From assembly GCF_019458025.1 (NCBI RefSeq), contig NZ_JAHZUY010000003.1, forward strand, positions 1-64,000: DNA of 64,000 nt, in the 5' to 3' direction. The stretch is from Caldovatus aquaticus. Lineage in GTDB: Bacteria > Pseudomonadota > Alphaproteobacteria > Acetobacterales > Acetobacteraceae. Positions within the stretch are counted from its first letter, which is position 1. Every line of letters begins with the position of its first letter. Below the pieces are notes generated by a model that did not search any database, had not been told where the DNA came from, and saw only the letters and a program-made list of their open reading frames with translations. The position numbers and the translations under genes are program-made. Below are positions 27,053 to 37,386 of this stretch, piece by piece.

Positions 27053-28585
27053 TCACATCGTCGCCCCGATCGTCCAGGGCGCGAACTCGGCGCCGCCGAA
27101 GCCGAGCTTCTCGCTCTTCGTCCGCTCGCCGCTCGCCACGCGCAGCATCAACTCGAAGATCCGCTCGCCGCACTGCGCGACCGTCTCCTCGCCGCCGAGG
27201 ATGGTGCCGCAGTCGAGGTCCATGTCCTCGCGCATCCGCTCGTAGAGCGGCGTGTTGGTGGCGAGCTTGATCGAGGGCGCGGGCTTGCAGCCGAAGACGC
27301 TGCCGCGGCCGGTGGTGAAGCAGACCAGGTTGGCGCCGCCCGCGACCTGCCCGGTCGCCGCCACCGGGTCGTAGCCGGGCGTGTCCATGAAGACGAAGCC
27401 CTTCGCGGTGACCGGCTCGGCGTAGCGGTACACCTCGACCAGGTTGGTCGTGCCCGCCTTGGCCATGGCGCCGAGCGACTTCTCGAGGATCGTCGTCAGG
27501 CCGCCCGCCTTGTTGCCGGGGGAGGGATTGGCGTCCATCTCCGCGCCCTCGCGCGCCGTGTACTCCTCCCACCAGCGCATCAGCGCGACCAGCTTCTCGC
27601 CGACCTCGCGGCTCACAGCGCGGCGCGTCAGCAGGTGCTCGGCGCCGTAGGTCTCGGGCGTCTCGGAGAGGATCACCGTGCCGCCGTGCCGCACCACGAG
27701 GTCGCTCGCCGCGCCGAGCGCGGGGTTGGCCGTGATCCCCGAATAGCCGTCCGAGCCGCCGCACTGCAGCGCGACGATCAGCTCGCTGGCCGGCACCGTC
27801 TCGCGCCGCACGGCGTTGGCCTCGTCGAGCACCTCGCGCACGAAGGCCATGCCGGCCTCGATCGTGGCGCGCGCGCCGCGCTCCTGGATGTCCATCACCC
27901 GCAGGCGGCCGGCGAGGCGCTGTTCCTCCAGCATCGGGCCGAGCTGGTTGACCTCGCAGCCGAGGCCGATCGCGATCACATGGCTGAAGTTCGGATGCCG
28001 CGCGTAGCCGGCGAGGGTGCGCCGGAGCAGCTTCAGCGGCTCGCCCATGGTCATGCCGCAGCCGGTCTTGTGCGTCAGCGCCACCACGCCGTCCACGTTC
28101 GGCCAGGCGGCGAGCGGATCGGCGCCGGTGATCGGGTTGCGCTCGAACTGCCGCGCGATCAGCTCCGCGACATGGGCCGAGCAGTTCACGCTGGTGAGGA
28201 TGCCGATGTAATTGCGCGTCGCCACGCGCCCGTCGGCGCGGCGGATGCCCTGGAAGGTGGCGGGGACGGGCAGCGGCTCGGTCGGGCGCGCGTCCGCGCC
28301 GAAGGCGTAGTCCCTGGCGAAGTCGCCCATCGCGCAGTTGTGCGTGTGCACCCACTCGCCGGGTGCGATGGGTCGCGTGGCGAAGCCGATGATCTGGCCG
28401 TAGCGGCGGATCGGCTCGCCGGCCGCGTGCGGCCGCAGGGCGACCTTGTGGCCCGGCGGGATCCGCCGCTCGCCCACGCGCAGGCCCTCGGCGAGGGCGG
28501 CGCCCGGGGCCAGGGCGGTGCGGGCGATCGCCACCCCGTCCTCGGGATGGAGGCGGATCACGGGCGGCAGGGCGGGGGCGTCCAT
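27053..28585 (-). CDS. UxaA-family altronate/galactarate dehydratase-like enzyme
   Basis: The 510-residue protein has an N-terminal SAF-like domain (residues 1-95) with the family H-T-H-N motif near 88. The main domain has T-R-N-Y-I-G-I near 130, the cysteine in H-K-T-G-C-G-M near 180, L-G-C-E-V-N-Q near 215, and L-Q-C-G-G-S-D-G near 285. These enzymes are iron-dependent hydratases that remove water from altronate or galactarate. The whole-length single polypeptide is the normal form. ATG 28585 was chosen over an upstream in-frame ATG at 28627, whose extra residues are Arg/Pro-rich. It points toward the sugar-acid cluster and may serve a related substrate. Confidence 0.87.
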   Translation of the reverse strand: MDAPALPPVIRLHPEDGVAIARTALAPGAALAEGLRVGERRIPPGHKVALRPHAAGEPIRRYGQIIGFATRPIAPGEWVHTHNCAMGDFARDYAFGADARPTEPLPVPATFQGIRRADGRVATRNYIGILTSVNCSAHVAELIARQFERNPITGADPLAAWPNVDGVVALTHKTGCGMTMGEPLKLLRRTLAGYARHPNFSHVIAIGLGCEVNQLGPMLEEQRLAGRLRVMDIQERGARATIEAGMAFVREVLDEANAVRRETVPASELIVALQCGGSDGYSGITANPALGAASDLVVRHGGTVILSETPETYGAEHLLTRRAVSREVGEKLVALMRWWEEYTAREGAEMDANPSPGNKAGGLTTILEKSLGAMAKAGTTNLVEVYRYAEPVTAKGFVFMDTPGYDPVAATGQVAGGANLVCFTTGRGSVFGCKPAPSIKLATNTPLYERMREDMDLDCGTILGGEETVAQCGERIFELMLRVASGERTKSEKLGFGGAEFAPWTIGATM

Positions 28586-28674
28586 CGGGCGGGGTCCTGG
28601 GCCTGGGCGTGCGACGGTGGCGCGCATCCTAGCGGGCCTGCCGCAGCGGGCCAGCCCGGCGCCGGGGCGCGGCC

Positions 28675-30333
28675 TCAGGCCGGGGAAGGCAGCCCTTGCG
28701 CGCGCCGGATCGCCTCCAGCAGGCCCGCCGTCGAGCTGTCATGCGCCCCGGCGCGCGGCCCGCGCTCCAGTTCCTCCGCGAGCGGCGCGGCGAGCCGCTT
28801 GCCCAGTTCCACGCCCCACTGGTCGAAGGCGTTCACGTCCCATAGCGCCGCCAGCGCGAACACCTTGTGCTCGTAGAGCGCGACGAGCTGGCCGAGCGTG
28901 CCGGCGTCGAGATGCGGCAGCAGGATGGTGAGGCTCGGGCGGTCGCCCGGGAAGACGCGGTGCGGCAGCAGGCGCGCGATCTCCGCCTCCGGCAGCCCCG
29001 CGGCCGCCATCTCGGCGCGCGCCTCCTCGGCGCTCCGGCCGCGCAGCAGCGCCTCGGCCTGGGCGAGGCCGTTGGCGAGCAGGGCGCGGTGGCTCTCGGC
29101 GTGCGGATGGTCGGGCCGGGCGATCAGGATGAAGTCCACCGGCACCGGCGTCGTGCCCTGGTGGACGAGCTGCATGAAGCTGTGCTGGGCGTTGGTGCCC
29201 GGCTCGCCGAACACCACCGGCCCGGTCGCGCGCGCGACCGGCGCGCCGGCCAGCGTCACCCGCTTGCCGAGGCTCTCCATCTCGAGCTGCTGCAGATGCG
29301 CGGGCAGCCGCGCCAGCCGCTCGTCGTAGGGCAGCACCGCGCGGGCCGGGTAGCCGAGCGCGTTGACGTGCCACGCCTCCACCAGCGCCATCAGCACCGG
29401 CACGTTGCGCTCGAGCGGCGCGCCGAGGAAGTGCTCGTCCATCGTCCGCGCGCCGGCGAGCAGCCGCTCGAACGCGCTCCACCCCAGCGCGAGCGCGAGC
29501 GACAGCCCGACCGCCGACCAAAGCGAGAACCGCCCGCCGACCCAGTCGCGGAAGCCGAACACCCGCGCCGGGGCGATGCCGAACGCCCCGGTCGCCTCCA
29601 GGTTGGTGGACATGGCGGCGAGGTGGAGCGGGGCCTGCTCCTCGCCCAGCGCCGCGGCGAGCCACGCGCGCACCAGGCGCGCGTTCAGCAGCGTCTCCTG
29701 CGTGGTGAAGGTCTTGGAGGCCACCAGCACCAGCGTCCGCGCCGGGTCGAGCCGCGGCCGCAGCGCTTCCCAGGCATGGGCGTCCACATTGGCGAGGTAG
29801 TGCGCGCGCAGCGGCGACACCCCCTCGCGCCACAGCGCCCGAGCCACCATCGCCGGCCCGAGGTCCGAGCCGCCGATGCCGATGTTCAGCACGTCGGTGA
29901 AGCGCTCGCCGGTGGCGCCGCGGATCTCGCCCGCATGCACCGCCTCCGCGAAGGCGCGCATCCGCGCGAGCGTGTCGTGCACCGCGGCCGAGGCGTCCTC
30001 GTCGCCGGCGCGGAACCCGGCCGAGCGCGGCGCGCGCAGCGCGATGTGCAGCACGGCGCGCCGCTCGGTGGCGTTTATCGGCTCGCCGCGCGCCATGGCG
30101 TCGCGCCGCGCCTCCACCCCGCAGGCGCGGGCGAGGCCGAGCAGCGCCTCGAGCGCCGCGTCCGACACCGAGGTCTTGGAGAGGTCCACCAGGAGGTCGC
30201 CGGCGCGATGCGCGAAGCGCGCGAAGCGCCGCGGATCGGCGGCGAAGAGCGGGCGGATCGCGCGCGCCCCGGGCCGCGCGCCGAGCGCCTCGACCCTGGC
30301 CCACGCCTGCTCGCGGGCGGTGTCGGTCGTCAC
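28675..30333 (-). CDS. pgi: glucose-6-phosphate isomerase
   Basis: The 552-residue enzyme interconverts glucose-6-phosphate and fructose-6-phosphate. Visible are the substrate loop I-G-I-G-G-S-D-L-G-P near residue 150, S-K-T-F-T-T-Q-E-T near 210, the signature V-G-G-R-F-S-L-W-S-A-V-G near 270, and the C-terminal signature F-D-Q-W-G-V-E-L-G-K near 500 with the catalytic lysine. The length matches the E. coli-type enzyme. The start is a GTG (30333); there is no good ATG before conserved sequence. It stands 89 bases downstream of the M16 peptidase pair on the same strand. Confidence 0.95.
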   Translation of the reverse strand: MTTDTAREQAWARVEALGARPGARAIRPLFAADPRRFARFAHRAGDLLVDLSKTSVSDAALEALLGLARACGVEARRDAMARGEPINATERRAVLHIALRAPRSAGFRAGDEDASAAVHDTLARMRAFAEAVHAGEIRGATGERFTDVLNIGIGGSDLGPAMVARALWREGVSPLRAHYLANVDAHAWEALRPRLDPARTLVLVASKTFTTQETLLNARLVRAWLAAALGEEQAPLHLAAMSTNLEATGAFGIAPARVFGFRDWVGGRFSLWSAVGLSLALALGWSAFERLLAGARTMDEHFLGAPLERNVPVLMALVEAWHVNALGYPARAVLPYDERLARLPAHLQQLEMESLGKRVTLAGAPVARATGPVVFGEPGTNAQHSFMQLVHQGTTPVPVDFILIARPDHPHAESHRALLANGLAQAEALLRGRSAEEARAEMAAAGLPEAEIARLLPHRVFPGDRPSLTILLPHLDAGTLGQLVALYEHKVFALAALWDVNAFDQWGVELGKRLAAPLAEELERGPRAGAHDSSTAGLLEAIRRAQGLPSPA

Positions 30334-30421
30334 CGGGCGTCGCCCTCTTCCCGCGCCGTCGTCCTCCCCGCGGTCGGCGCGCGGCAGGAAGGGCTCCGCC
30401 CCGGCCTGCGGGCGTCCCTCC

Positions 30422-31690
30422 TCACGGCTCCGCGGGCCGCCCCGCCACCGCCACCGAGAGCGCCTCCGGCTTCAGGAGCCGCGCCGCGACCTGCGCCGCC
30501 CGCTCGCGCGTCAGCGCGCGCAGGCGCGCCGCGCGGCCGTCCAGCCAGTCGATCGGCCGGCCGTTGCGGCGCAGCGCGAGCAGCGTGTCCGCGATCCGCC
30601 GGCTGTCCGTGAACTGCAGCGGCAACGAGCCGGTCAGGTAGGCCACCGCGTCCGCGACCTCCTGCGCGGTCGGTCCCTCGGCGGCCATCCGCGCCCATTC
30701 CTCGCGCGTCAGCGCGAGCGTCTCCGCCACGCGGCCGTTCTCCGTCGCCACCGAGCCGACGATCGCCGCCTGGCGGAACAGCACCTCGAGCCCGGCGCCG
30801 ATGCCGTAGGTCAGGCCGCGCCGCACCCGCACGGCCTGCATCAGGCGCGAGCCGAAGTCGCCTCCGGCGAGGATGCGCAGCACCACCTGCGCCGTCTCCC
30901 AGTCTGGATCGCTCACCGCGAGGCCGGGCTGGCCGAAGATCACGGTGGATTGCGGCGAGTCGAACTCCACCACCGTGCGGCCGAACGCGCGGAAGGGCGG
31001 CAGCGCCGGCGCCGCGGGCGGGGGCCCGGCGGGCAGCCCGTCGAACAGCCTCGGCAGCAGCGCGGCCAGCCCGTCCGGCGTGATGTCGCCGGCGGCGGCG
31101 ATCAGCAGCCCGTCGCGGCGGAGCTGGCGGGCGATGACCGCGCGGATCGCCTCCACGGGCAGCGCGGCCAGGGTTTCCGGGGTGCCGCCGACCGGGCGGC
31201 CGGCCGGGTGGTCGGGGAAGGCAGCGGCCCAGAAGGCGCGGCTCGCCTGGCCGCGCGGCGTCTCGAGCACCTGCCGCGCGCCGGCGACGGCGCGGGCGCG
31301 CACCCGCTCCACCGCATCCGGGTCGAGCCGCGGCGCGGCCATGGCGAGGTTCGCCAGCCGCACCGCCTCCGGCAGCGCCGTCGAGAGGGCGCGGAAGCCG
31401 CCCTCGAAGCCGTCGCGCTGCGCCTCGAAGCCAAGGCCGATGGCGGAATCGCGCAGCGCGTCCGCGAACTCCGGCGCGCGCAGCTCGCCCGCACCCTCGG
31501 TGAGCAGCGCCGCCGCCATCGCCGTCGCGCCGTTCCGTTCCGGCGCATCGAGCGCGGCGCCGCCCTCCCAGGCCCAGGCGACCGAGACGACCGGCACCGA
31601 GTGGTCCTCCACCAGCCAGGCCGTGAGACCGCCCGGCGCCTCCACGGCGCGGATGGGGATCGCGCGGGGAACAGCCGTGGCCCCGCTCAT
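30422..31690 (-). CDS. M16-family peptidase homologue lacking the zinc motif
   Basis: The 422-residue protein has the two-lobed M16B fold pattern, but where the zinc motif H-x-x-E-H should be (about residue 55) it reads R-N-G-A-T-A-M-A-A-A. It therefore cannot bind zinc there. It keeps the R/Y region R-V-R-R-G-L-T-Y-G-I near 305 that binds substrate. In this family an inactive subunit commonly pairs with an active one encoded next to it, as here. Its ATG overlaps the stop of the active partner by four bases. Confidence 0.88.
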   Translation of the reverse strand: MSGATAVPRAIPIRAVEAPGGLTAWLVEDHSVPVVSVAWAWEGGAALDAPERNGATAMAAALLTEGAGELRAPEFADALRDSAIGLGFEAQRDGFEGGFRALSTALPEAVRLANLAMAAPRLDPDAVERVRARAVAGARQVLETPRGQASRAFWAAAFPDHPAGRPVGGTPETLAALPVEAIRAVIARQLRRDGLLIAAAGDITPDGLAALLPRLFDGLPAGPPPAAPALPPFRAFGRTVVEFDSPQSTVIFGQPGLAVSDPDWETAQVVLRILAGGDFGSRLMQAVRVRRGLTYGIGAGLEVLFRQAAIVGSVATENGRVAETLALTREEWARMAAEGPTAQEVADAVAYLTGSLPLQFTDSRRIADTLLALRRNGRPIDWLDGRAARLRALTRERAAQVAARLLKPEALSVAVAGRPAEP

Positions 31691-33093
31691 CCGCGCACGC
31701 TCCCGGCCGGCGCGTCGGCGGGCAGGAGCCAGCCGGTGGTGTCGGGCGCCGAGGCCAGCACCGCGCGGGCCGCCTCCGCCACCTGCGCCCGCGTCACGGC
31801 GCGCAGCCGCGCCGGCCAGTGCTCGACGGCCTCGAGCGGCAGGCCGATCGCCAGCGTCCCGCCGATCATGCGCGGCGCCGCGCCGAGGCTGTCGAGCGCG
31901 AGCAGCGCGCCCGCCGTGAGCTGGCGGATCGCGCGCGCCACCTCGGCCTCGCCCGGCCCCTCGTCGAGCAGCCGCTTCACCACGTCGTCGGCTGCGCGTT
32001 CCAGCCGGTCCGGCGCCACCTCGCGCCGCGGCGTGGCGAAGACCGAGAAGCTGCCGGCGCCGAGCGCGTCGCTGTCGTAGCCCGCGCCGGCGCCGACCGC
32101 GAGGCCGGTCTCGACCAGCGCGCGGTGCAGCCGGCTCCCCTGGCCGCCGCCGAGGAGGTGGGCGAGCACCTCCAGCGCATAGGCGTGCCGCGTCTCGCCC
32201 GCGGTCAGGGTCGGCGCCATCCAGGCGCGGGCGTAGGCCGCCTCGCGCACGCCGGGATCGCGGCGGACCAGGCGCGGCTCGTGCGCCGCGGGCGGCGCCG
32301 GGGCACGGTCGCGGCGCGGCGCGGCGCGCGCCGGGATGGCGCCGTAATGGGTCTCGACCAGGCGGCGGAATTCGGCCTCGCGCACGTCGCCGGCGACGAC
32401 CAGCACCGCGTTCTCCGGCGCGTACCAGCGCGCGTAGAAGCCGCGAAGGTCGTCGAGGGTGATGGCGCGGATCTCCTCCGCCCAGCCGATGATCGGCCGG
32501 CCGTGCCAGTGCTGCGGGCCCCAGAGCGCGGCCTCGAACGCCTCGCGGAAGCGGGCGCGGGGGTTGCTGTCGGTGCGCAGGCGGCGCTCCTCGAGGATCA
32601 CGTTCCGCTCGGCCTCGAACTCCTCGGCGCCGAGGGTGGCGCCGGCGACGCGGTCCGCCTCCATCTCCATGATGAGCGGCAGGCGCGAGGCCTCGACGTG
32701 CTGGAAGTAGGCGGTGACGTCGCGCGAGGTGAAGGCGTTGTCGTGGCCGCCCTCGCGCGCCACGGCCTGCGAGAAGGCGCCGGAGGGGACGTTCCGGCTG
32801 CCCTTGAACATCATGTGCTCGAGGAAATGGGCGACGCCGGAGCGGCCCGGCGGGTCCTCGCCGCCGCCCACGGCGTAGAAGAGGTACTGCGCGACCACCG
32901 GCGCGCGCCGGCTCTCGACCAGGACCACGGTCAGACCGTTGGGGAGGCGCCAGAGCTGCGCCCCGAACAGCGGGCGGTCGGTCGGCGGGACGGGGGGGCC
33001 GGCGGACGGATCGGCGGCCGGGACGAGGGACGGCGTGGCGAGCGCTGCGGCGGCGGCCGTGGCGAGGGCGGTGCGGCGGGTCACGCGGGGCAT
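31687..33093 (-). CDS. M16-family zinc peptidase, active subunit
   Basis: The 468-residue protein begins with a signal or Tat-like leader (T-R-R-T-A-L-A-T-A then an Ala-rich stretch ending near residue 27), so it probably acts in the periplasm. The inverted zinc motif H-F-L-E-H is near residues 87-91, and the third ligand glutamate is in E-A-E-R-N-V-I-L-E-E near 160-170. M16B enzymes degrade peptides as dimers with a non-catalytic partner, which is the next gene. The pair lies downstream of lspA and a lipoprotein gene, an order kept in related alphaproteobacteria. Confidence 0.92.
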   Translation of the reverse strand: MPRVTRRTALATAAAAALATPSLVPAADPSAGPPVPPTDRPLFGAQLWRLPNGLTVVLVESRRAPVVAQYLFYAVGGGEDPPGRSGVAHFLEHMMFKGSRNVPSGAFSQAVAREGGHDNAFTSRDVTAYFQHVEASRLPLIMEMEADRVAGATLGAEEFEAERNVILEERRLRTDSNPRARFREAFEAALWGPQHWHGRPIIGWAEEIRAITLDDLRGFYARWYAPENAVLVVAGDVREAEFRRLVETHYGAIPARAAPRRDRAPAPPAAHEPRLVRRDPGVREAAYARAWMAPTLTAGETRHAYALEVLAHLLGGGQGSRLHRALVETGLAVGAGAGYDSDALGAGSFSVFATPRREVAPDRLERAADDVVKRLLDEGPGEAEVARAIRQLTAGALLALDSLGAAPRMIGGTLAIGLPLEAVEHWPARLRAVTRAQVAEAARAVLASAPDTTGWLLPADAPAGSVRG

Positions 33094-33361
33094 GCCCGCG
33101 GAGATAGGGGCGGGCCCCAGGGGAGGGAAGGGACGATGCGCGGCCCACCGCCCTCCCGAGGCCGTCTCCCGCAGAGCGATGCCCGCCTCCGCTCCTCCGC
33201 CCGCCGCGCCCGCCGCGGCGATCCGGGCGTCGCCCGGCCCTGGGCCGGCTGCCCGGCGACGACGGGGCGGCGACGGCCCACGAGCTGCGCTGCGTCCGAG
33301 GGCCGCTGCCGCGACCCCTCGCGCTCCGCGGGGCGAGACGGAGGAAGGGGCACCCCGGCGC

Positions 33362-33946
33362 TCAGAACAGCCCTTCGAGCAGCCCGCGCCGGCGCGGCTG
33401 GATGATCGGCGTCTCGCCCTCGGTCGGCGAGCGGCCGAGCGCGGCGTTCTCGCGCAGCCGCTGCGCCTCGCGCTCCGCGTCCACCGGGGTGCCCGGCGGC
33501 GGCGGCTGGCGCCAGAACATTAGCCGGTCCACGAAGGGGCGATCCGGCTGCTCCAGCCGCAGCGCCTCCTCGTCCACGCGGCGGCGGATGTCGGGCGGGA
33601 CGGAGCGGCCGGTCTGCGCGACCAGCGCCGCCTCGCCGGGGCTCGGGCGGCCGGCTGCGGCCGGGCTGCCGAGCGCGGCGCCGGGAACCAGCGCCGCCTC
33701 CGCCTGCTCGCGGATGGAAAGCTCCTGCGGGCGCCGGGCGCCGGGACGCGGCGGCGGCAGCTCCGTCATGTCCGGCGGCATGGAGAGCGGCGCGCGCGTG
33801 GTGACGGCGAACTCGTCCGGCGCGTCGCGGGTGAAGCCGAGGGTGCGTGCGGTGTCGGACCCGCAGCCGGCGAGGCCGGCAGCGAGGGCGAAAGCGACCA
33901 GGGCGCCGCACCGGGTGCCGGCGGGGCGAGGGGAGCGCTGCCTCAT
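33362..33946 (-). CDS. DUF3035-type lipoprotein
   Basis: The 194-residue protein has a lipoprotein signal: Arg-rich start, Ala/Leu core, and lipobox L-A-G-C with the lipidated Cys at residue 28. The mature part has L-G-F-T-R-D-A-P-D-E-F-A-V, then P-L-S-M-P-P-D, both typical of the DUF3035 family found next to lspA in alphaproteobacteria. The rest is Pro/Arg-rich and likely unstructured. The ATG overlaps the lspA stop by four bases. The function is unknown; the position suggests an outer-membrane or periplasmic envelope role. Confidence 0.8.
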   Translation of the reverse strand: MRQRSPRPAGTRCGALVAFALAAGLAGCGSDTARTLGFTRDAPDEFAVTTRAPLSMPPDMTELPPPRPGARRPQELSIREQAEAALVPGAALGSPAAAGRPSPGEAALVAQTGRSVPPDIRRRVDEEALRLEQPDRPFVDRLMFWRQPPPPGTPVDAEREAQRLRENAALGRSPTEGETPIIQPRRRGLLEGLF

Positions 33947-34443
33947 GCGCTTTCCTTAGCCGCGGCCTTGGGCCGGAACAAGGCATCCGCGAGGAGGGCC
34001 CCGACGCCCAGCACGATGGCGGCGTCGGCCAGGTTGAAGACGTACCAGTGCCAGGGTCCGGCGTAGGCGTCCACGAAGTCCACCACGGCGCCGAAGCGCA
34101 GCCGGTCGATCAGGTTGCCGATCGCGCCCCCGATGACCGCGCCGAGCGCGGCCGCGGCGAGCCGGGTCTCGGCCCGGGCCATCCAGCGCAGCAGGAAGGC
34201 CGCGATCGTCAGCGCGAGCAGGCCGAGCGCGAGCTGGTGCCAGAGCGTGTCCCCGGCGAGCAGACCGAAAGTGACGCCCCGGTTCCAGACCATGGTGAGG
34301 TCGAGCCCGACCGGGCCGAGGGCGAGGAGCGGGACGTTGCGCAGCTCCGGCAGGCGGAGGACCTCCAGGATCCACCACTTGCTCGCCTGGTCGGCGGCGA
34401 GCACCGCGGCGGCGACGGGGAGGCCGAGTCGCAGGCCGCTCAT
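33943..34443 (-). CDS. lspA: LspA, lipoprotein signal peptidase (signal peptidase II)
   Basis: The 166-residue inner-membrane protein has four predicted membrane helices and the two catalytic aspartates, in G-N-L-I-D-R near residue 112 and in V-V-D-F-V-D near 122-125. D-Q-A-S-K-W near 18 and N-R-G-V-T-F-G near 54 are also family motifs. It cleaves prolipoproteins before the lipidated cysteine. It is followed by a lipoprotein gene with ATGA overlap and preceded by ileS, the usual ileS-lspA pair. Confidence 0.95.
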   Translation of the reverse strand: MSGLRLGLPVAAAVLAADQASKWWILEVLRLPELRNVPLLALGPVGLDLTMVWNRGVTFGLLAGDTLWHQLALGLLALTIAAFLLRWMARAETRLAAAALGAVIGGAIGNLIDRLRFGAVVDFVDAYAGPWHWYVFNLADAAIVLGVGALLADALFRPKAAAKESA

Positions 34444-34498
34444 GCGCCGCTGCCGTCGCCGCGCCTGGCCTCGCTGCGGGCGCGCACGATCGCCGCCG

Positions 34499-37363
34499 TC
34501 ACTCGGCGGCGCGCGGGAAGGCCGGGTGCGCCTCCACCGCCTCCTCGCAGCGCCGGCAGAGTGTCGGGTGGGCGGCGCTCCGGCCGACCTCCGGCAGCAC
34601 GCGCCAGCAGCGCTCGCACTTGGCGCCGGGAGCGGGGCGGAACTCCACGACCGGGGGAGCCGCCTCGCCGGGCGCGCCGTCCTGGGGCGCGACCTCCACC
34701 GCGGAGACGATGCACACCTCCGCCCACTGCTCGGGCGTCAGCAGCCCGAGGTCCTGGCGCGCGAGCCGCAGCAGGGGCGCGGCCTGCAGGCCGGCGCCGA
34801 TCGCGCCTGCGCGCCGATGGGTCTCGAGCACGGCGGTCACGGCGGCGCGGATCCCGCGGATGCGCTCCCACTTCGCCGCCAGCGCCGGATCGCGCCAGCC
34901 CTCCGGCACCAGCGGGAAGTCGAGCAGGTGGACGCTCCCCTCCTCGTCCGGGAAGCGCGCGAGCCATGCCTCCTCCGCGGTGAACACCAGCACCGGCGCG
35001 AGCCAGGCGCAGAGGCAGCGGTGCAGCGCATCGAGCACCGTGCGCGCGCTGCGCCGGCGGTGGCTGTCGGGCCGGTCGCAGTAGAGCGAGTCCTTGCGGA
35101 TGTCGAAGTAGAAGGCGGAGAGGTCGGTGGCGCAGAAGGCGTGGAGCTCGGGATAGACGCCGGTCCAGTCGTAGGTCTCGACGGCGCGGCGGAGGCGGGC
35201 GTCGAGCTCGGCGAGGCGGTGCAGCACCCAGCGCTCGAGCTCCGGCAGCTCGGCGTGGGGCACCGTCTCCTCGTCCGAGAAGCCGGCGAGGTTGCCGAGC
35301 AGCCAGCGCAGCGTGTTGCGCAGGCGGCGATAGAGCTCGGCCTGCTGCTTCAGGATCTCGGGGCCGATGCGCAGGTCCTCGGCGGTGTCGGAGTTCATCA
35401 CCCACAGGCGCAGGATGTCGGCGCCGTACTGGCGCATCACGTCCTGCGGCGCGGTGACGTTGCCGAGCGACTTCGACATCTTGCGGCCCTGCTCGTCGAG
35501 CACGAAGCCGTGCGTCAGCACCGCCTTGAACGGGGCGACGCCGCGCGTGCCGACCGATTCGAGCAGCGAGGAGTGGAACCAGCCGCGGTGCTGGTCGGAG
35601 CCTTCCAGGTAGAGGTCGGCCGGGAAGGGCAGGCCGCGGCCGCCGGCCTCGCCGAGGACGAAGGCGTGGGTCGAGCCGCTCTCGAACCACACGTCCACGA
35701 TGTCCATCACCTGCTCGTAGTCCGCGGGGTCGCGGCCCGCGCCGAGGAAGCGCGCGGCGGCGCCCGGCTTGTACCAGGCATCGGCGCCTTCGGCGGCGAA
35801 GGCGGCGGCGACGCGCTCGATCACCGCCGGGTCGCGCAGCGGCTCGCCGCTCCGCCTCTCGACGAAGACCGGGATCGGCACGCCCCAGGCGCGCTGGCGC
35901 GAGACGCACCAGTCCGGCCGCGCGGCGATCATGGAGGCGAGGCGGTTGCGCCCGGCCTCGGGGATGAAGCGGGTGCGGGCGATCGCCTCCAGCGCCTTGG
36001 CGCGGATCCGGTTGGCGTCGTCCATGGCGATGAACCACTGCGGCGTGGCGCGGAAGATCACCGGCTTCTTGGAGCGCCACGAATGGGGGTAGGCGTGGGT
36101 GATCCGGCCGGTGGCGACCAGCGTGCCGGCCTCGCGCAGCGCGGCGTAGATCGCCTCGTGCGCCTCGAACACGGAGAGGCCGGTGAAGCCTGGCGCCTGC
36201 TCGGTGAAGGTGCCGTCGTCGGCGACCGTCTCCGGGACCGGCAGGCCGTGCCGACGGCCCAGCTCGAAGTCGTCCTCGCCGTGGCCGGGGGCGATGTGGA
36301 CGAAGCCGGTGCCGGCCTCGGTGGTCACGAAGTCGCCGGGCAGCAGGGGGACGTCGAAGTCGTAGCCCCGGCCGCGCAGCGGATGGGCGGCGACGGCGCC
36401 GGCGAGCTCCGCGCCCTTCAGCACGCGGCGGACGGTGTGGGGGCCGAGACCGGCCTCCTTCTCGAACTCCGGCAGCAGCTTCAGCGCCACCAGCAGCCGC
36501 TCGCCGACGCGGAGCAGCGAGCCATCCGCGACGCCCTCCACATGCACCAGCGCGTAGTCGATCTCCGGCCCGTAGGCGACGGCGCGGTTGCCGGGGATGG
36601 TCCAGGGCGTGGTGGTCCAGATCACCACGCTCGCGCCGACCAGGTCCTCCGCGCCCGCGCGCAGGATCGGGAAGCGCGCGTGCAGCGTCGGCGAGACGTG
36701 GTCGTGGTACTCGATCTCCGCCTCGGCGAGCGCGGTCTTCTCCACCGGGCTCCACATCACCGGCCGCAGCCCCCGGTAGAGCGAGCCGTTGAGCAGGAAC
36801 TTGCCGAGCTCGCGCGCGATCGCCGCCTCGGAGGCGAAGTCCATGGTGGAGTAGGGCCGCCACCAGTCGCCGAAGCAGCCGAGGCGGATGAACTCCTCGC
36901 GCTGCACCTTGAGCCAGTGCTCGGCATAGGCGCGGCACTCGGCGCGGAAGTCGAGCACCGGCACCGCGTCCTTGTCCTTGCCCCTGGCGCGGTACTCCTC
37001 CTCGACCTTCCACTCGATCGGCAGGCCGTGGCAGTCCCAGCCCGGCACGTAGTCGGCGTCGAACCCCGCCATCTGCGCGGCGCGGTTGATGACGTCCTTG
37101 AGGATCTTGTTGAGGGCGTGGCCGATGTGGAGGTGGCCGTTGGCGTAGGGCGGGCCGTCGTGCAGCACGAATTTGGGCCGCCCCGCCGAGCGCGCGCGCA
37201 GCCGCGCCCAGAGGTCGAGCCGCGCCCAGCGTTCGAGCCATTGCGGCTCGCGCCGCGGCAGGTCGCCCTTCATCGGGAACGAGGTGGTCGGCAGGAAGAC
37301 CGTGGCGCGGTAGTCGCGCGGCGCGGCGAGGGGGGCGGACGGCGGCTGCGGTCGGTCGTTCAT
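34499..37363 (-). CDS. ileS: isoleucyl-tRNA synthetase
   Basis: The 954-residue class I synthetase charges tRNA-Ile. The HIGH motif lies in [12 protein letters not shown] near residues 68-79, the editing domain follows at about 200-400, and K-M-S-K-S lies near 625. The C-terminal zinc finger is present (K-C-E-R-C-W near 905 and C-R-R-C near 932). The length is normal for the bacterial type. Its start region is part of a 23-base tandem duplication that adds a second ribosome site and ATG upstream (see 37361-37406). No T-box was seen. Confidence 0.97.
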   Translation of the reverse strand: MNDRPQPPSAPLAAPRDYRATVFLPTTSFPMKGDLPRREPQWLERWARLDLWARLRARSAGRPKFVLHDGPPYANGHLHIGHALNKILKDVINRAAQMAGFDADYVPGWDCHGLPIEWKVEEEYRARGKDKDAVPVLDFRAECRAYAEHWLKVQREEFIRLGCFGDWWRPYSTMDFASEAAIARELGKFLLNGSLYRGLRPVMWSPVEKTALAEAEIEYHDHVSPTLHARFPILRAGAEDLVGASVVIWTTTPWTIPGNRAVAYGPEIDYALVHVEGVADGSLLRVGERLLVALKLLPEFEKEAGLGPHTVRRVLKGAELAGAVAAHPLRGRGYDFDVPLLPGDFVTTEAGTGFVHIAPGHGEDDFELGRRHGLPVPETVADDGTFTEQAPGFTGLSVFEAHEAIYAALREAGTLVATGRITHAYPHSWRSKKPVIFRATPQWFIAMDDANRIRAKALEAIARTRFIPEAGRNRLASMIAARPDWCVSRQRAWGVPIPVFVERRSGEPLRDPAVIERVAAAFAAEGADAWYKPGAAARFLGAGRDPADYEQVMDIVDVWFESGSTHAFVLGEAGGRGLPFPADLYLEGSDQHRGWFHSSLLESVGTRGVAPFKAVLTHGFVLDEQGRKMSKSLGNVTAPQDVMRQYGADILRLWVMNSDTAEDLRIGPEILKQQAELYRRLRNTLRWLLGNLAGFSDEETVPHAELPELERWVLHRLAELDARLRRAVETYDWTGVYPELHAFCATDLSAFYFDIRKDSLYCDRPDSHRRRSARTVLDALHRCLCAWLAPVLVFTAEEAWLARFPDEEGSVHLLDFPLVPEGWRDPALAAKWERIRGIRAAVTAVLETHRRAGAIGAGLQAAPLLRLARQDLGLLTPEQWAEVCIVSAVEVAPQDGAPGEAAPPVVEFRPAPGAKCERCWRVLPEVGRSAAHPTLCRRCEEAVEAHPAFPRAAE

Positions 37364-37386
37364 CGGAATGCCTCGGGGGCGTGCAT
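37360..37386 (-). CDS. 8-codon upstream open frame overlapping the ileS start
   Basis: The minus strand reads ATG CAC GCC CCC GAG GCA TTC CGA TGA (M-H-A-P-E-A-F-R). The TGA overlaps the ileS ATG as ATGA. A GAGG lies seven bases upstream of this ATG, the same spacing as the GAGG before ileS. Ribosomes could translate this leader and restart at ileS. It contains no isoleucine codons, so attenuation by isoleucine supply is unlikely. It may be an accident of the duplication. Confidence 0.4.
   Translation of the reverse strand: MHAPEAFR

Noticed and set aside
31687-33093. The two M16 peptidases as a mitochondrial-processing-like novelty
   Set aside because: Active plus inactive M16B pairs next to lspA are common in alphaproteobacteria, so this is ordinary.
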